Assembly (NCBI RefSeq): GCF_937468385.1
Contig: NZ_CALBWS010000020.1
Location: 1 to 64,000, forward strand
Reading direction: 5' to 3'
DNA from: Neobacillus rhizosphaerae
GTDB taxonomy: Bacteria > Bacillota > Bacilli > Bacillales > Cytobacillaceae
Length of the DNA stretch: 64,000 bases
This document shows, in pieces, positions 8,541 to 16,692 of the stretch. The notes beneath the pieces were generated by a model. It worked only from the letters and a program-made list of their open reading frames with translations. It ran no database searches and had not been told where the DNA came from. Position numbers and translations under genes: made by a program. The stretch's first letter is position 1. The number at the start of each line of letters is the position of its first letter.

Positions 8541-9716
8541 TTGTTACGTTTTGAAACAATTGCATCGGAGATTCAACTTCCTGCTTTACTGCTCGATGTC
8601 CAGGCTTTTGATGATAACTGCAGGGAAATTGCTAGAAAGGCAAACGGGAAACAAATTCGAATCGCCAGCAAATCGATTCGATCAGTTCCCGTTTTGAAAA
8701 GAATATTCCAATCAAATCCCATTTTCCAAGGGCTAATGTGTTACAGCCCCAATGAAGCCATTTTTCTAGAAGAAAAGGGCTTTGATGATATTTTGCTAGG
8801 ATATCCTTGTTGGGATAGGGAGGCGCTTCTTCAAATTGCCTCCCTCAATCACAAGGGGAAGAAAATTATTTGTATGGTCGATTCGCTAGAACATATTGAC
8901 CACCTTGCTAGGATTGCCTTGGAAGCGGACGGTAAATTTTATCTGTGTATAGATGTTGATATGAGCACAAAGTTCGCAAGCCTGCATTTTGGAGTAAGGC
9001 GTTCGCCTCTAAAAAATGAAAAAGAGGTTCTTCAGCTTGCACGGAAAATCAAGGATTCTTCGAGACTACAGCTCCTTGGAATTATGGGGTATGAAGCCCA
9101 AATTGCTGGAGTTGGCGACACCGTACCAGCTCAAAAGATAAAAAATAGCCTGATCGCTTACCTGAAAAGGAAATCAATTGCTGAAATCGAACGCAGAAGA
9201 ATGGAAATCGTTCAGGTGCTTCACAGTGAAGGTTTGGAACTTGAACTTGTGAATGGCGGCGGAACAGGAAGTCTGCATACCACCTCAAAGGAAAATGTCG
9301 TCACAGAGGTTACTGTTGGGTCGGGTTTCTATGCGCCGTTGTTGTTTGACTACTATCGAAGTTTCCGCTTCAAGCCGGCCTTATACTTTGCCTTACCTGT
9401 AGTAAGAAAGCCTGCCCCTAATATTTATACATGTCTTGGTGGCGGCTATATTGCTTCCGGACCTCCGGGCGAGGACAAAAATCCTCAGCCTGTTTATCCA
9501 CCTGGTGGCAGGCTGTTACCATTTGAAGGAGCTGGCGAGGTACAAACGCCTGTCTTATTTGAAAAAGAAACGCTGGAAATGGGTGGGGTCATTATTTTCC
9601 GGCCTGCAAAGGCTGGCGAAATATGTGAGCGCTTTAAGGAGATCGTTTGTGTGGCTGACCAGCAAGTCATGGATCACTATTTGACCTATCGAGGGGAAGG
9701 AGCCTGTTTCCTATGA
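8541..9716 (+). CDS. PLP-dependent amino acid deaminase/aldolase (alanine racemase-like fold)
   Basis: A 391-residue protein of the group annotated as amino acid deaminase/aldolase, related to D-threonine aldolase and the alanine racemase N-terminal barrel. The likely PLP lysine is K44 in IRIASKSIR. LCIDVDMSTKF, the LLGIMGYEAQIAGVGD stretch and NGGGTGS are barrel motifs, and the C-terminal part (VVRKPAPNIYTCLGGGYIAS) is the beta domain. Translation can begin at GTG 8532 or the TTG codons after it; TTG 8541 is best spaced from GAGG. It overlaps the next gene by 4 nt (ATGA), so the two are one operon. The actual substrate is unknown. Confidence 0.8.
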   Translation: MLRFETIASEIQLPALLLDVQAFDDNCREIARKANGKQIRIASKSIRSVPVLKRIFQSNPIFQGLMCYSPNEAIFLEEKGFDDILLGYPCWDREALLQIASLNHKGKKIICMVDSLEHIDHLARIALEADGKFYLCIDVDMSTKFASLHFGVRRSPLKNEKEVLQLARKIKDSSRLQLLGIMGYEAQIAGVGDTVPAQKIKNSLIAYLKRKSIAEIERRRMEIVQVLHSEGLELELVNGGGTGSLHTTSKENVVTEVTVGSGFYAPLLFDYYRSFRFKPALYFALPVVRKPAPNIYTCLGGGYIASGPPGEDKNPQPVYPPGGRLLPFEGAGEVQTPVLFEKETLEMGGVIIFRPAKAGEICERFKEIVCVADQQVMDHYLTYRGEGACFL

Positions 9717-11026
9717 TAAAAACTGTGCAAGGCCGAAGATGGAAAAACTGGGCTCATACTTTTGACAGTGTTCCTGAAAAGCTCCTTTATCCATCATCGA
9801 TTGACGAAGTTTGCGAGATTGTCACTGAAGCAGCAAAGCTAGGGAAAAAGATTAGAGTGGTAGGAGCTGGGCATTCCTTTACTAGTCTGGTAAAAACAGA
9901 TAATTGGCTTGTCTCACTTGACCAACTAAGTGGGGTTGAAAAAGTTGATGAACAAGCTGGGACAGCAACAGTTCTCGGTGGTACACGGTTATTTAAGCTA
10001 GGTGAAGCGCTTGGAAATATCGGATATGCTCAGGAAAACCTTGGTGATATTAATGTTCAAAGCATTGCTGGAGCTATTTCCACCGGCACCCATGGGACAG
10101 GACTGAAATTTGGAAATATCTCAACCCAGGTGCTGGAATTGTCATTGGTTACAGCTTCGGGTGAAGTCCTAGTAATCTCGGAAAAAAGCAATCCTGATTA
10201 TTTTAAGGCGTGCCTCGTCTCACTTGGGAGTCTCGGGATTATCGTCAAAGTTACCTTGAAAATTACGAAAAGCCCAGTATACGAATATAAAAGTCAAAAG
10301 ATAGACTACTCGCGCCTTGAAGTACAGCTAGAACAATACATTGAACAAAACCGCCACTTCGAATTCTATCTCTTTCCCTATTCAAATATTGTCCAAATAA
10401 AAACGATGAATAATACTGCCAAAAGACCCCAGTCATTGTCATTGCATAACTTTACAAATCTATTACTTGAAAACTATTTATTTTTTATCCTCTCTGAGAT
10501 TTGCCGCCTTTTTCCGAGGAGTAGTCGCTTTATCAGCATGTTATCTGCAAAAGGTGTGGGAACCACGAAGATTGTAGCGCACAGCTACCAGCTTTTTGCG
10601 ACGCCAAGACTCGTTCGGTTTAGGGAAATCGAATACAGTATTCCCATTCACCATATGAAAGCAGCGATTCAAGAAATTCGGCAGTGTATCGAATTGGAGA
10701 AGTATCGGGTACATTTTCCAATCGAATGCAGGACTGTCAAGGCAGATGACATCTGGCTAAGTCCATCCTATGAAAGGGATTCTGCCTATATTGCTTTCCA
10801 TATGTACAAGGGGATGCCGTATGAGGAATATTTTTCTGATATGGAAAGGATTATGAGGAAATATGAAGGAAGACCACATTGGGGAAAAATGCACAAACTA
10901 ACTAAAGAACAACTACTACTCCTTTATCCAAAGCTCCCCGACTTCCTTGCAGTAAGAGAAGAACTAGACCCACATGAACTATTCCTAAATGAATATATGA
11001 AAGAATTATTTGGAGAAGGTTGTTAA
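9713..11026 (+). CDS. FAD-linked oxidase of the D-arabinono-1,4-lactone oxidase family
   Basis: A 437-residue oxidase. The N-terminal ~170 residues form the FAD domain, with VVGAGHSFT, where the histidine is the usual covalent FAD attachment point, and SIAGAISTGTHGTG. The C-terminal half carries the ALO-type ending with RPHWGKMHKLT near residue 390. Family members oxidise aldonolactones or related sugar acids or alditols, passing electrons to oxygen. The 4-nt overlap with the deaminase/aldolase gene implies joint expression and perhaps a shared pathway, though no vitamin C-type pathway is otherwise visible. Confidence 0.87.
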   Translation: MIKTVQGRRWKNWAHTFDSVPEKLLYPSSIDEVCEIVTEAAKLGKKIRVVGAGHSFTSLVKTDNWLVSLDQLSGVEKVDEQAGTATVLGGTRLFKLGEALGNIGYAQENLGDINVQSIAGAISTGTHGTGLKFGNISTQVLELSLVTASGEVLVISEKSNPDYFKACLVSLGSLGIIVKVTLKITKSPVYEYKSQKIDYSRLEVQLEQYIEQNRHFEFYLFPYSNIVQIKTMNNTAKRPQSLSLHNFTNLLLENYLFFILSEICRLFPRSSRFISMLSAKGVGTTKIVAHSYQLFATPRLVRFREIEYSIPIHHMKAAIQEIRQCIELEKYRVHFPIECRTVKADDIWLSPSYERDSAYIAFHMYKGMPYEEYFSDMERIMRKYEGRPHWGKMHKLTKEQLLLLYPKLPDFLAVREELDPHELFLNEYMKELFGEGC

Positions 11027-11027
11027 T

Positions 11028-11090
11028 TAGGGTGTCAAATTAGGGTGTCAGGCACCACTCGTGGACATTTGTCCTCTGGTGGTGGACAAA
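11028..11090. repeat. GGTGTCAGGCACC hairpin repeat, member 5
   Basis: GGTGTCAGGCACC at 11044-11056 plus the core CTCGTGGACATTTGTCC and GTGGTGGAC, but no right arm. GGGTGTCA also appears at 11030-11037, so the left arm start seems duplicated. It directly follows the oxidase stop codon. Confidence 0.8.
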
Positions 11091-11130
11091 AAAGGGCGCC
11101 ATTCTCTATTCGCTAGTGAATGGTGCCTTT
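11086..11130 (-). terminator. Terminator of the MFS gene
   Basis: Minus-strand stem AGGCACCATTC (11118-11128) with GAATGGCGCCC (11094-11104), then CTTTTTT. The stem begins inside the last codons of the MFS gene. Confidence 0.7.
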
Positions 11131-12335
11131 GTGCTGTTTTCTTGTTTAACGATATGTGTTTGCAGGTGTTTATGTCTTGTATAGAAGATAGTAGTCATGA
11201 TGATTGATAGACTTCCGAAAAGGACGCACATGAGCTGCAGGCCAATTAAATCTAATAGAAAGCCGCTTATGAGTAGGACAATTTGAAAGGAAATCCTGTC
11301 TAGCATGTTGCGGAAAGAGAAAAACCGCCCATGGAAATCCTTTGGTACCTTCGTTTGAAAAATGGTTGCAGCTGTTGGGAAGAAGCAGCCGACAGAAAAT
11401 CCAAATAACATAAAAGCTATGATAGTCGTTAACTGAATGCTTGCTAAATAGAGAAGGAGCTGTGAGGCACCAACCATAAAGGAGCATGCAAACAAAATGA
11501 TGTAAGGAGAGGTTCGGTCGCTGATTCTTTTAATGAAAAAGGCACCAATCATAAACGAGATCCCCTCAGCCGTGTAAATCCAGCCCTTAATAGCTGAACT
11601 GTCCTGGAGTTCACTGATGTTGATGACCATAAGATTAAACCCGCCAAGAAATAGAACGGGAATAAGTGTCATAATCAGCGTCATGTAAACAATTGGAAGA
11701 CCCCTGATAACTGAAAATACATCCTTGAAGCTAGCTTTTTCTTTACTTTTTTTCTTTGTTAGCTTTTCTCCATTTCCTTCATTGAAATTCAAGAACCAGG
11801 TTAGGATAAAAAGCCCAATATAGGCCACCAGGGAGCCAACATAGAGCAAGCTGATTGGCAGGATAACCAATAAGACCCCGGCTAGCGCCGTTCCAATAAT
11901 TCGAGAAAGGGTTGAGACATTCATATGAACACCGTTCAACTGAAGCAAATCCTTATCAGAGACAATTAGTGGTAATGCAGCTTGAAGGGCTGGAAAATAG
12001 AAAGCAGCAGAAATCTGAAGCAAGACTAGAAATACGACCATCCACCAAATTGAGCCAGTCGCAATTGCGATGAGCATAAAAATGACACTGACAGCCCGAA
12101 CAAATCCTGAAATCAGCATAACTGTTTTTTTACTAGTTTGATCTGTAAGCCTGCCCGCATAAGGTCCAACCGCTATTCCCGCTAGCAGTCCCCCAGCTAA
12201 CAGTAGTGACTTAAAGAAATCTGAAGGTAATTTCTCCTGCATGAATTCCAAATTACCAATAATCCCAAGCCATAGGCCAAGGCCGGCGATAAATTCCCCC
12301 GTTAACAAAATCCATACATTTCGGTTTCTCCACAT
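11106..12335 (-). CDS. MFS transporter (MFS_3/enterobactin-exporter-like group)
   Basis: A 409-residue permease with about twelve membrane segments and the loop 2-3 motif GPYAGRLTDQTSKKTVM. The general form (NRNVWILLTGEFIAGLGLWL, FYFPALQAALPLIV) fits the MFS_3 drug/siderophore efflux group; the cargo is unknown. A TTG at 12374 could extend the N-terminus by 13 residues but has no ribosome binding site, whereas ATG at 12335 follows GAGAGG by 8 nt and is preferred. It converges on the oxidase operon and diverges from the GntR operon. Confidence 0.82.
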   Translation of the reverse strand: MWRNRNVWILLTGEFIAGLGLWLGIIGNLEFMQEKLPSDFFKSLLLAGGLLAGIAVGPYAGRLTDQTSKKTVMLISGFVRAVSVIFMLIAIATGSIWWMVVFLVLLQISAAFYFPALQAALPLIVSDKDLLQLNGVHMNVSTLSRIIGTALAGVLLVILPISLLYVGSLVAYIGLFILTWFLNFNEGNGEKLTKKKSKEKASFKDVFSVIRGLPIVYMTLIMTLIPVLFLGGFNLMVINISELQDSSAIKGWIYTAEGISFMIGAFFIKRISDRTSPYIILFACSFMVGASQLLLYLASIQLTTIIAFMLFGFSVGCFFPTAATIFQTKVPKDFHGRFFSFRNMLDRISFQIVLLISGFLLDLIGLQLMCVLFGSLSIIMTTIFYTRHKHLQTHIVKQENSTKAPFTSE

Positions 12336-12408
12336 AAGCTGCGCCTCTCGATCTTCAAATTCCTTATCCTTCAAAGATACATTAATAGTCGGAATATTAA
12401 AAGAAAAA

Positions 12409-12422
12409 GGGTGTCAGGCACC
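12409..12422. repeat. GGTGTCAGGCACC repeat, member 6 (single arm)
   Basis: Only the arm GGTGTCAGGCACC is present, with no core or partner arm, between the divergent MFS and GntR genes. Confidence 0.65.
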
Positions 12423-12477
12423 ATGTGAAAATATTTATTGGAAAAATGACGAAATGGCATTGTTTTTTATTTCCAAT

Positions 12478-12510
12478 TATAATATACTACATTACAACAC
12501 TAATGTACTA
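12478..12510 (+). promoter_or_regulatory. Promoter -10 and inverted-repeat operator of the GntR/ABC operon
   Basis: TATAAT at 12478-12483 is followed by TACTACATTA (12485-12494) and TAATGTACTA (12501-12510), an inverted repeat with 9 of 10 pairs and a 6-nt spacer. Its place just after the -10 box suits repression by the YtrA-type regulator encoded 26 nt downstream. The -35 box is unclear. Confidence 0.6.
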
Positions 12511-12535
12511 TGTATGATGGAGAGGAGGGGAAGGG

Positions 12536-12916
12536 TTGATCATCAATTTGGACGGGACAAAGCCGATTTATGTACAGATTTCGGAATGGCTAGAGAACGA
12601 GATATTGAACGGAAATGTTGAAAGTGATCAAAAGATTTACTCCCAGTATCAGCTTGCAGAGATTTATAATATCAATCCCGCAACGGCGGCAAAGGGGCTG
12701 AACATATTGGTAGATGAACAAATTCTTTATAAAAAACGTGGACTAGGAATGTTTGTAACAAGCAATGCCAAAGAAATGATCCTTACCAAACGGAAAAATC
12801 AAACCCTAAAACGATTGGTGCAGGAAATTGTGATAGAAGCGGCGCGACTGCAGGTAAGTAAAGAAGAATTAATCGAAATGATCAATGCGGCAGACATAGG
12901 GGAGGTAGAGAAATGA
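12536..12916 (+). CDS. GntR-family transcriptional regulator, YtrA subfamily
   Basis: A 126-residue regulator: an N-terminal winged helix (KPIYVQISEWLENEILNG, NINPATAAKGLNILVDEQIL) and only a short C-terminal dimerisation tail, the hallmark of the YtrA subfamily. Such regulators repress an ABC transporter operon of which they are the first gene, as here. The start is TTG at 12536 behind GAGGAGGGG. It overlaps the ATPase gene by 4 nt (ATGA). It probably binds the inverted repeat at 12485-12510. The inducer is unknown; cell-wall-active compounds are typical for relatives. Confidence 0.88.
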   Translation: MIINLDGTKPIYVQISEWLENEILNGNVESDQKIYSQYQLAEIYNINPATAAKGLNILVDEQILYKKRGLGMFVTSNAKEMILTKRKNQTLKRLVQEIVIEAARLQVSKEELIEMINAADIGEVEK

Positions 12917-13815
12917 GTGTAATCGAGTGTCAGGGACTGACGAAAGCATATGGTGGAGTGAAGGCGTTAAATAATTTTTCCTGCAACATAGAAGAAAATA
13001 AAATTACTGGGCTCATTGGCAGGAATGGGGCAGGGAAAACAACGCTGCTCAAAATTATCGCGGGTTTTATGAAAGAAACCTCTGGTGACCTAAAGGTATT
13101 TTCAGAAAGTCCTTTTAACAATCTGACAGTTTCAGCTAATGTTGTTTTTATTCACGATCAAATGGATCTCCCTACTGCCTTAAATCTTAAGGAACTGTTA
13201 GAGGTGGCAGCCAGCTTTTATCAAAATTGGGATCGCGAACTGGCCAATCGTCTTTTCGATTATTTCTCCTTAAGCCCATTGCAGCATTATGAAGGACTCT
13301 CTAAGGGAATGAAAAGTACATTTAATATGATTTTAGGATTGGCTGCCCGAGTTCCATTAACACTTTTTGATGAACCGACCTCGGGGATGGATGCTGCGGT
13401 CAGACAGGATTTTTACCGTGCCTTGCTTAAAGACTATCTCGCCCACCCAAGGACCATCATAATTTCAAGCCATCATTTAAATGAGATTGAGGATTTGCTT
13501 GAAGACATTCTCCTCATGAAAGATGGGAAAGAACTTCTTCACATGCCAATCGCAGATTTGAAGGAATGGGCAATTGGACTCCAGGGGAAGACTGCCATCG
13601 TTGATGAATGGACACAAAACAAGGAACTAATTTTTACAAAAAATATTGGTCCAGACCAGTCGTACGTTGTCGTAAGGAATAATTTCTCAGAAACAGAATG
13701 GCAAAGTGCCCGCATTGCCGGAATTGACCTCACTCCAGTTTCTTCAAGTGACCTATGTGTTTACCTAACTAGCAAAACGAAAGGGGGAATCGATGATGTC
13801 TTTAACAAAGGTTAG
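12913..13815 (+). CDS. ABC transporter ATP-binding protein (YtrB-like)
   Basis: A 300-residue ATPase with Walker A GRNGAGKTT at about 36-44, Walker B LTLFDEPTSGMD and H-loop SSHH. The signature motif is LSKGM in place of LSGGQ, a variant known in the YtrB/exporter-type group. The C-terminal ~80 residues beyond the ATPase core are family-variable. It forms an operon with the GntR gene, the permease gene (23-nt overlap or less) and a 240-residue membrane protein. Export or sensing of a cell-wall-active compound is a reasonable but unproven role. Confidence 0.87.
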   Translation: MSVIECQGLTKAYGGVKALNNFSCNIEENKITGLIGRNGAGKTTLLKIIAGFMKETSGDLKVFSESPFNNLTVSANVVFIHDQMDLPTALNLKELLEVAASFYQNWDRELANRLFDYFSLSPLQHYEGLSKGMKSTFNMILGLAARVPLTLFDEPTSGMDAAVRQDFYRALLKDYLAHPRTIIISSHHLNEIEDLLEDILLMKDGKELLHMPIADLKEWAIGLQGKTAIVDEWTQNKELIFTKNIGPDQSYVVVRNNFSETEWQSARIAGIDLTPVSSSDLCVYLTSKTKGGIDDVFNKG

Positions 13816-14545
13816 TCTTATAGATATTGTGAAAAAACAGTATGTTTATAAGCTGAAGGCTTACAGTCAGGTATTTATTTCACTTATTTTCATCCAATTA
13901 CTTGCCGTTTTCTTCTCCTTGAACGGTGTTGGAGGAGGGGGGATTAGCAGTGGAAGTATCCAAATAAACGTGAGCTATTTTTCGGCTGATTTTGTTGTGG
14001 CCTTTACGATGCTTTGGGGGTTTATTACAGCAATTGTCATTACGACAAAGACGTATCGAATTGATGACTTCATATTTGTAACCAATCGAGCCAGTAGTAA
14101 TCTATCCAATATGGTATTTTTATTAATCGCAAGCGTCATTGGTGGAATTACAGCGATGTTATCTACCAATTTAATCAAAGTGATTGTGTATTACTTTAAA
14201 AGTGATTTTGCTTTAAAAAGCACGACCGTAATGGATATGCCAATGGAATTCCTTATCGGCATATTCTCGACCATTCTTTATGTCTTTCTATTTTGCGCGT
14301 TAGGTTATTTGGTCGGAACGCTTGTGCAGATCAGTAAAGTGTTTGCTGTTTTGTTACCGGCAGCATTTTTAGGGGGATTAATATTTGATGGGCTTAGCGG
14401 AAAAACTGGTGTCATCGCAAAGGTATTGGGATTTTACTTTACGGAGTCATCACTAGCCTTATTTATTGTCAAAATAATCATGACGGCAGGATTGCTTTTT
14501 ATCGGTGCATTTGCATTGTCCAATAGAAGGGAGGTTAGGACATGA
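13796..14545 (+). CDS. ABC transporter permease of the GntR operon
   Basis: A roughly 250-residue membrane protein with six predicted segments, for example VFISLIFIQLLAVFFSL, FVVAFTMLWGFITAIVI and LYVFLFCALGYLVGTLV. It starts inside the end of the ATPase gene after GGGGG; ATG codons at 13793 and 13796 are both usable, and 13796 has the better spacing. It should pair with the ATPase as a half-size permease. No substrate clue is visible. Confidence 0.8.
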   Translation: MSLTKVSLIDIVKKQYVYKLKAYSQVFISLIFIQLLAVFFSLNGVGGGGISSGSIQINVSYFSADFVVAFTMLWGFITAIVITTKTYRIDDFIFVTNRASSNLSNMVFLLIASVIGGITAMLSTNLIKVIVYYFKSDFALKSTTVMDMPMEFLIGIFSTILYVFLFCALGYLVGTLVQISKVFAVLLPAAFLGGLIFDGLSGKTGVIAKVLGFYFTESSLALFIVKIIMTAGLLFIGAFALSNRREVRT

Positions 14546-15264
14546 TGGGGATGATACCACTTCTTATAATTGTAATAATTGTTATTGGTATTTTGGTTTT
14601 CTCAACAAGAACTAGGAACAAAATGGTTCATAAGAAGGGGAAATTTTCATACAGTCAGCGCGTTTATTGGCTATTAAGCGGCTATGTGGTTATCTTATTA
14701 ATCTGTTTAATTTTGAATGCTGTCCAACCCGTTAAAATAATGGACGGTTTGAAAAAGGTGAATACTGCAGATCTTGAACGAGAAAGTTTAAATTTATACG
14801 ATGCAGCGGTAGAGGGAAGCATTAATCAAGAGGGCAGCAAATTTCTCCGGAAAAAGTGGAATTTCAATTATCAAGGTCAGCAGCTTAATTTAGCTGTCAT
14901 CCAAGATGAAAATATAGACGCAATGGTCGTCGTGGAAAAGAAAAATAATAATGACGGTAAAATTGAAGCGGAATTTTATCAAACACGATCAAGTTATAAT
15001 GGAATGGATATAACGGAGCTGGCAAATCTGCCTGGTATGGAACTAGCGGGGGATCAACTCACACTTTTAAATCCAAAGAGAAGTGAAATAAAGTTCTCAC
15101 AATTTGGAAATACCTTTAACATCAAACAATTTACAGGAGAACCATCCCTCTTTAGCGAACACCATTCTGAATTTAGCGGAGGACAAAGAATCATCTACCT
15201 GCGCATCCCGAAAGACTTAGAACTAAACTATCCAGAGAACTTGAACCTTCAATTTGTCGAGTAG
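14542..15264 (+). CDS. Membrane-anchored protein of unknown function, last gene of the GntR operon
   Basis: A 240-residue protein that I do not recognise. Two hydrophobic segments lie at the N-terminus (IPLLIIVIIVIGILVFS and VYWLLSGYVVILLICLILN), followed by ~170 hydrophilic residues probably outside the membrane. The ATG overlaps the permease stop (ATGA) and is preceded by GGGAGG, so it belongs to the operon and may be an accessory or sensory subunit of the transporter. No enzymatic motif is seen. Confidence 0.65.
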   Translation: MMGMIPLLIIVIIVIGILVFSTRTRNKMVHKKGKFSYSQRVYWLLSGYVVILLICLILNAVQPVKIMDGLKKVNTADLERESLNLYDAAVEGSINQEGSKFLRKKWNFNYQGQQLNLAVIQDENIDAMVVVEKKNNNDGKIEAEFYQTRSSYNGMDITELANLPGMELAGDQLTLLNPKRSEIKFSQFGNTFNIKQFTGEPSLFSEHHSEFSGGQRIIYLRIPKDLELNYPENLNLQFVE

Positions 15265-15302
15265 GTTGATACACCGTTGGTACTTCTGTTGATGCCTCTG
15301 TT

Positions 15303-15350
15303 GGTGCCTGACACCATTCGTGGACATTTGTCTTCCTGGGGTGGACGTTT
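15303..15350. repeat. GGTGTCAGGCACC hairpin repeat, member 7 (arm inverted)
   Basis: The core TTCGTGGACATTTGTC is preceded by GGTGCCTGACACC (15303-15315), the reverse complement of the arm found in that place in other members. It follows the last gene of the GntR operon. Confidence 0.7.
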
Positions 15351-15360
15351 TGTTTTGGAA

Positions 15361-15394
15361 CTGTCGAGTAGAGAATTTCTTTTCTACTCGATAG
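15361..15394. other. 15-bp imperfect hairpin in a convergent gap
   Basis: CTGTCGAGTAGAGAA and TTTTCTACTCGATAG pair at 13 of 15 positions around a 4-nt loop. No T-run follows on either strand, so a classical terminator is doubtful, although it sits between the convergent GntR operon and yeiH-like gene. Confidence 0.45.
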
Positions 15395-15503
15395 TTGGCG
15401 CTGAGGTCTTGGCGGCTAAGGATTTCCGGTTTTGTCGCTAAGAATGGCTGTTAAGTCCAGTTTCTTTTTCTTACTATTAATCTATGAAATGCCAAGCATA
15501 CTT

Positions 15504-16565
15504 TTAGGCGATAAAAAATGCAACAACGGAAAGAACGATAGATGTTATCAACATAGCGATAAGCGGCCGCAATGCTTTTGTCCGTAAATCACGTAAACTA
15601 ACATTCAGGCCAAGGCCGACCATTGCGGAGGTTAGAATAAAGGTTGTCGCCGTTGAAATACCGTCCATTACCACTTTCGAAACCGGAATGGATTTACCTA
15701 AACAATAGCTGCCAAACAAGCTCATCAGAATAAATCCAATCAAAAACCAAGGAAATTCAATCTTCGTTTCCTCTTTTTCTCCTGCATTTTTTCGTTTCAT
15801 CCAATACATAAGAATAAAGCATAATGGGATGAGCAGCAGAACACGTCCTAATTTTGCTAACAAAGCAATCGCTAAACCATCCGGTCCCGCAGGAGCTCCG
15901 GCTAAGGCAACATGGGCGATTTCGTGAAGGCTGATCCCGCTCCAAATTCCATAATCAATTGCTGATAACGGAAGAAAAGGACGCAGGATCGTATAGGTAA
16001 TTGAAAAAATCGTTCCCACGAGGGCGATGATACCTACACCGATGGCAGTATCCTCATCCTTTGCTTTAATGATTGGTGAAACGGCTGCAATCGCTGCCGC
16101 ACCGCATACCCCTGTTCCGACCCCAAGGAGTAATACTAAAGAGGACTCTGCTTTTAAAAGTTTCCCTAACCAAATGGTTGCTAAAATGGCAAAAGTAATA
16201 ACACCGATATCACGTGCAAGTAGTCCAAGCCCTTGATGAAGAACAATATCAATGTTTAGCTTTAAGCCATATAAAATAATCGCAAAGCGTAAAAAACGTT
16301 TAGCGGAAAATTGAATCCCAGCGCGTATTTTTTCCGGATAACCAAAAAATTGCCGATAAATGACCGCAATCACGATGGCACAAGCTAGCGGTCCAACATG
16401 ATCAAAGCCAGGGACTTTTGATAAGGCGTAACCGATTGCCGCTATGACAACAGTAAAAGCGATCCCTCCTAACCATAACCCTATGTCAAGCTTTGGTTCA
16501 GGCCTTTTTTGCTCCTGGCCTTTTTGTTCTTTCAAAGATAAAACTCTTGCACTTTGGCTCCCCAT
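15504..16565 (-). CDS. YeiH/UPF0324-family putative sulfate exporter
   Basis: A 353-residue protein with about ten membrane segments. Family stretches include GVGTGVCGAAAIAAVSP, GIWSGISLHEIAHVALAGA and FILTSAMVGLGLNVSLRDL. Members are annotated as putative sulfate exporters, with thin experimental support. The start at 16565 follows GAGGTG. It is divergent from a LysR regulator, the same arrangement as yeiH/yeiE in enterobacteria and ywfK-type regulators in Bacillus, which supports control by that regulator. Confidence 0.85.
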   Translation of the reverse strand: MGSQSARVLSLKEQKGQEQKRPEPKLDIGLWLGGIAFTVVIAAIGYALSKVPGFDHVGPLACAIVIAVIYRQFFGYPEKIRAGIQFSAKRFLRFAIILYGLKLNIDIVLHQGLGLLARDIGVITFAILATIWLGKLLKAESSLVLLLGVGTGVCGAAAIAAVSPIIKAKDEDTAIGVGIIALVGTIFSITYTILRPFLPLSAIDYGIWSGISLHEIAHVALAGAPAGPDGLAIALLAKLGRVLLLIPLCFILMYWMKRKNAGEKEETKIEFPWFLIGFILMSLFGSYCLGKSIPVSKVVMDGISTATTFILTSAMVGLGLNVSLRDLRTKALRPLIAMLITSIVLSVVAFFIA

Positions 16566-16628
16566 TTATAACACCTCAGTTTATTTTCTACCTTCAGAAT
16601 ACTCCAGGACCGTGCATAAGAAAAATAA

Positions 16629-16666
16629 AGATATATAATAGGGATGATAAGTAATTATGTATATAT
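16629..16666. promoter_or_regulatory. Inverted repeat between yeiH-like and lysR-like genes
   Basis: AGATATATAAT near 16629-16639 and ATTATGTATATAT at 16654-16666 form an AT-rich imperfect dyad in the 127-bp divergent spacer. LysR-type regulators bind such dyads (T-N11-A) between their gene and the target, so this is a candidate operator. Confidence 0.45.
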
Positions 16667-16692
16667 AAAACTAAAAAAAGGAGGGAACTATT

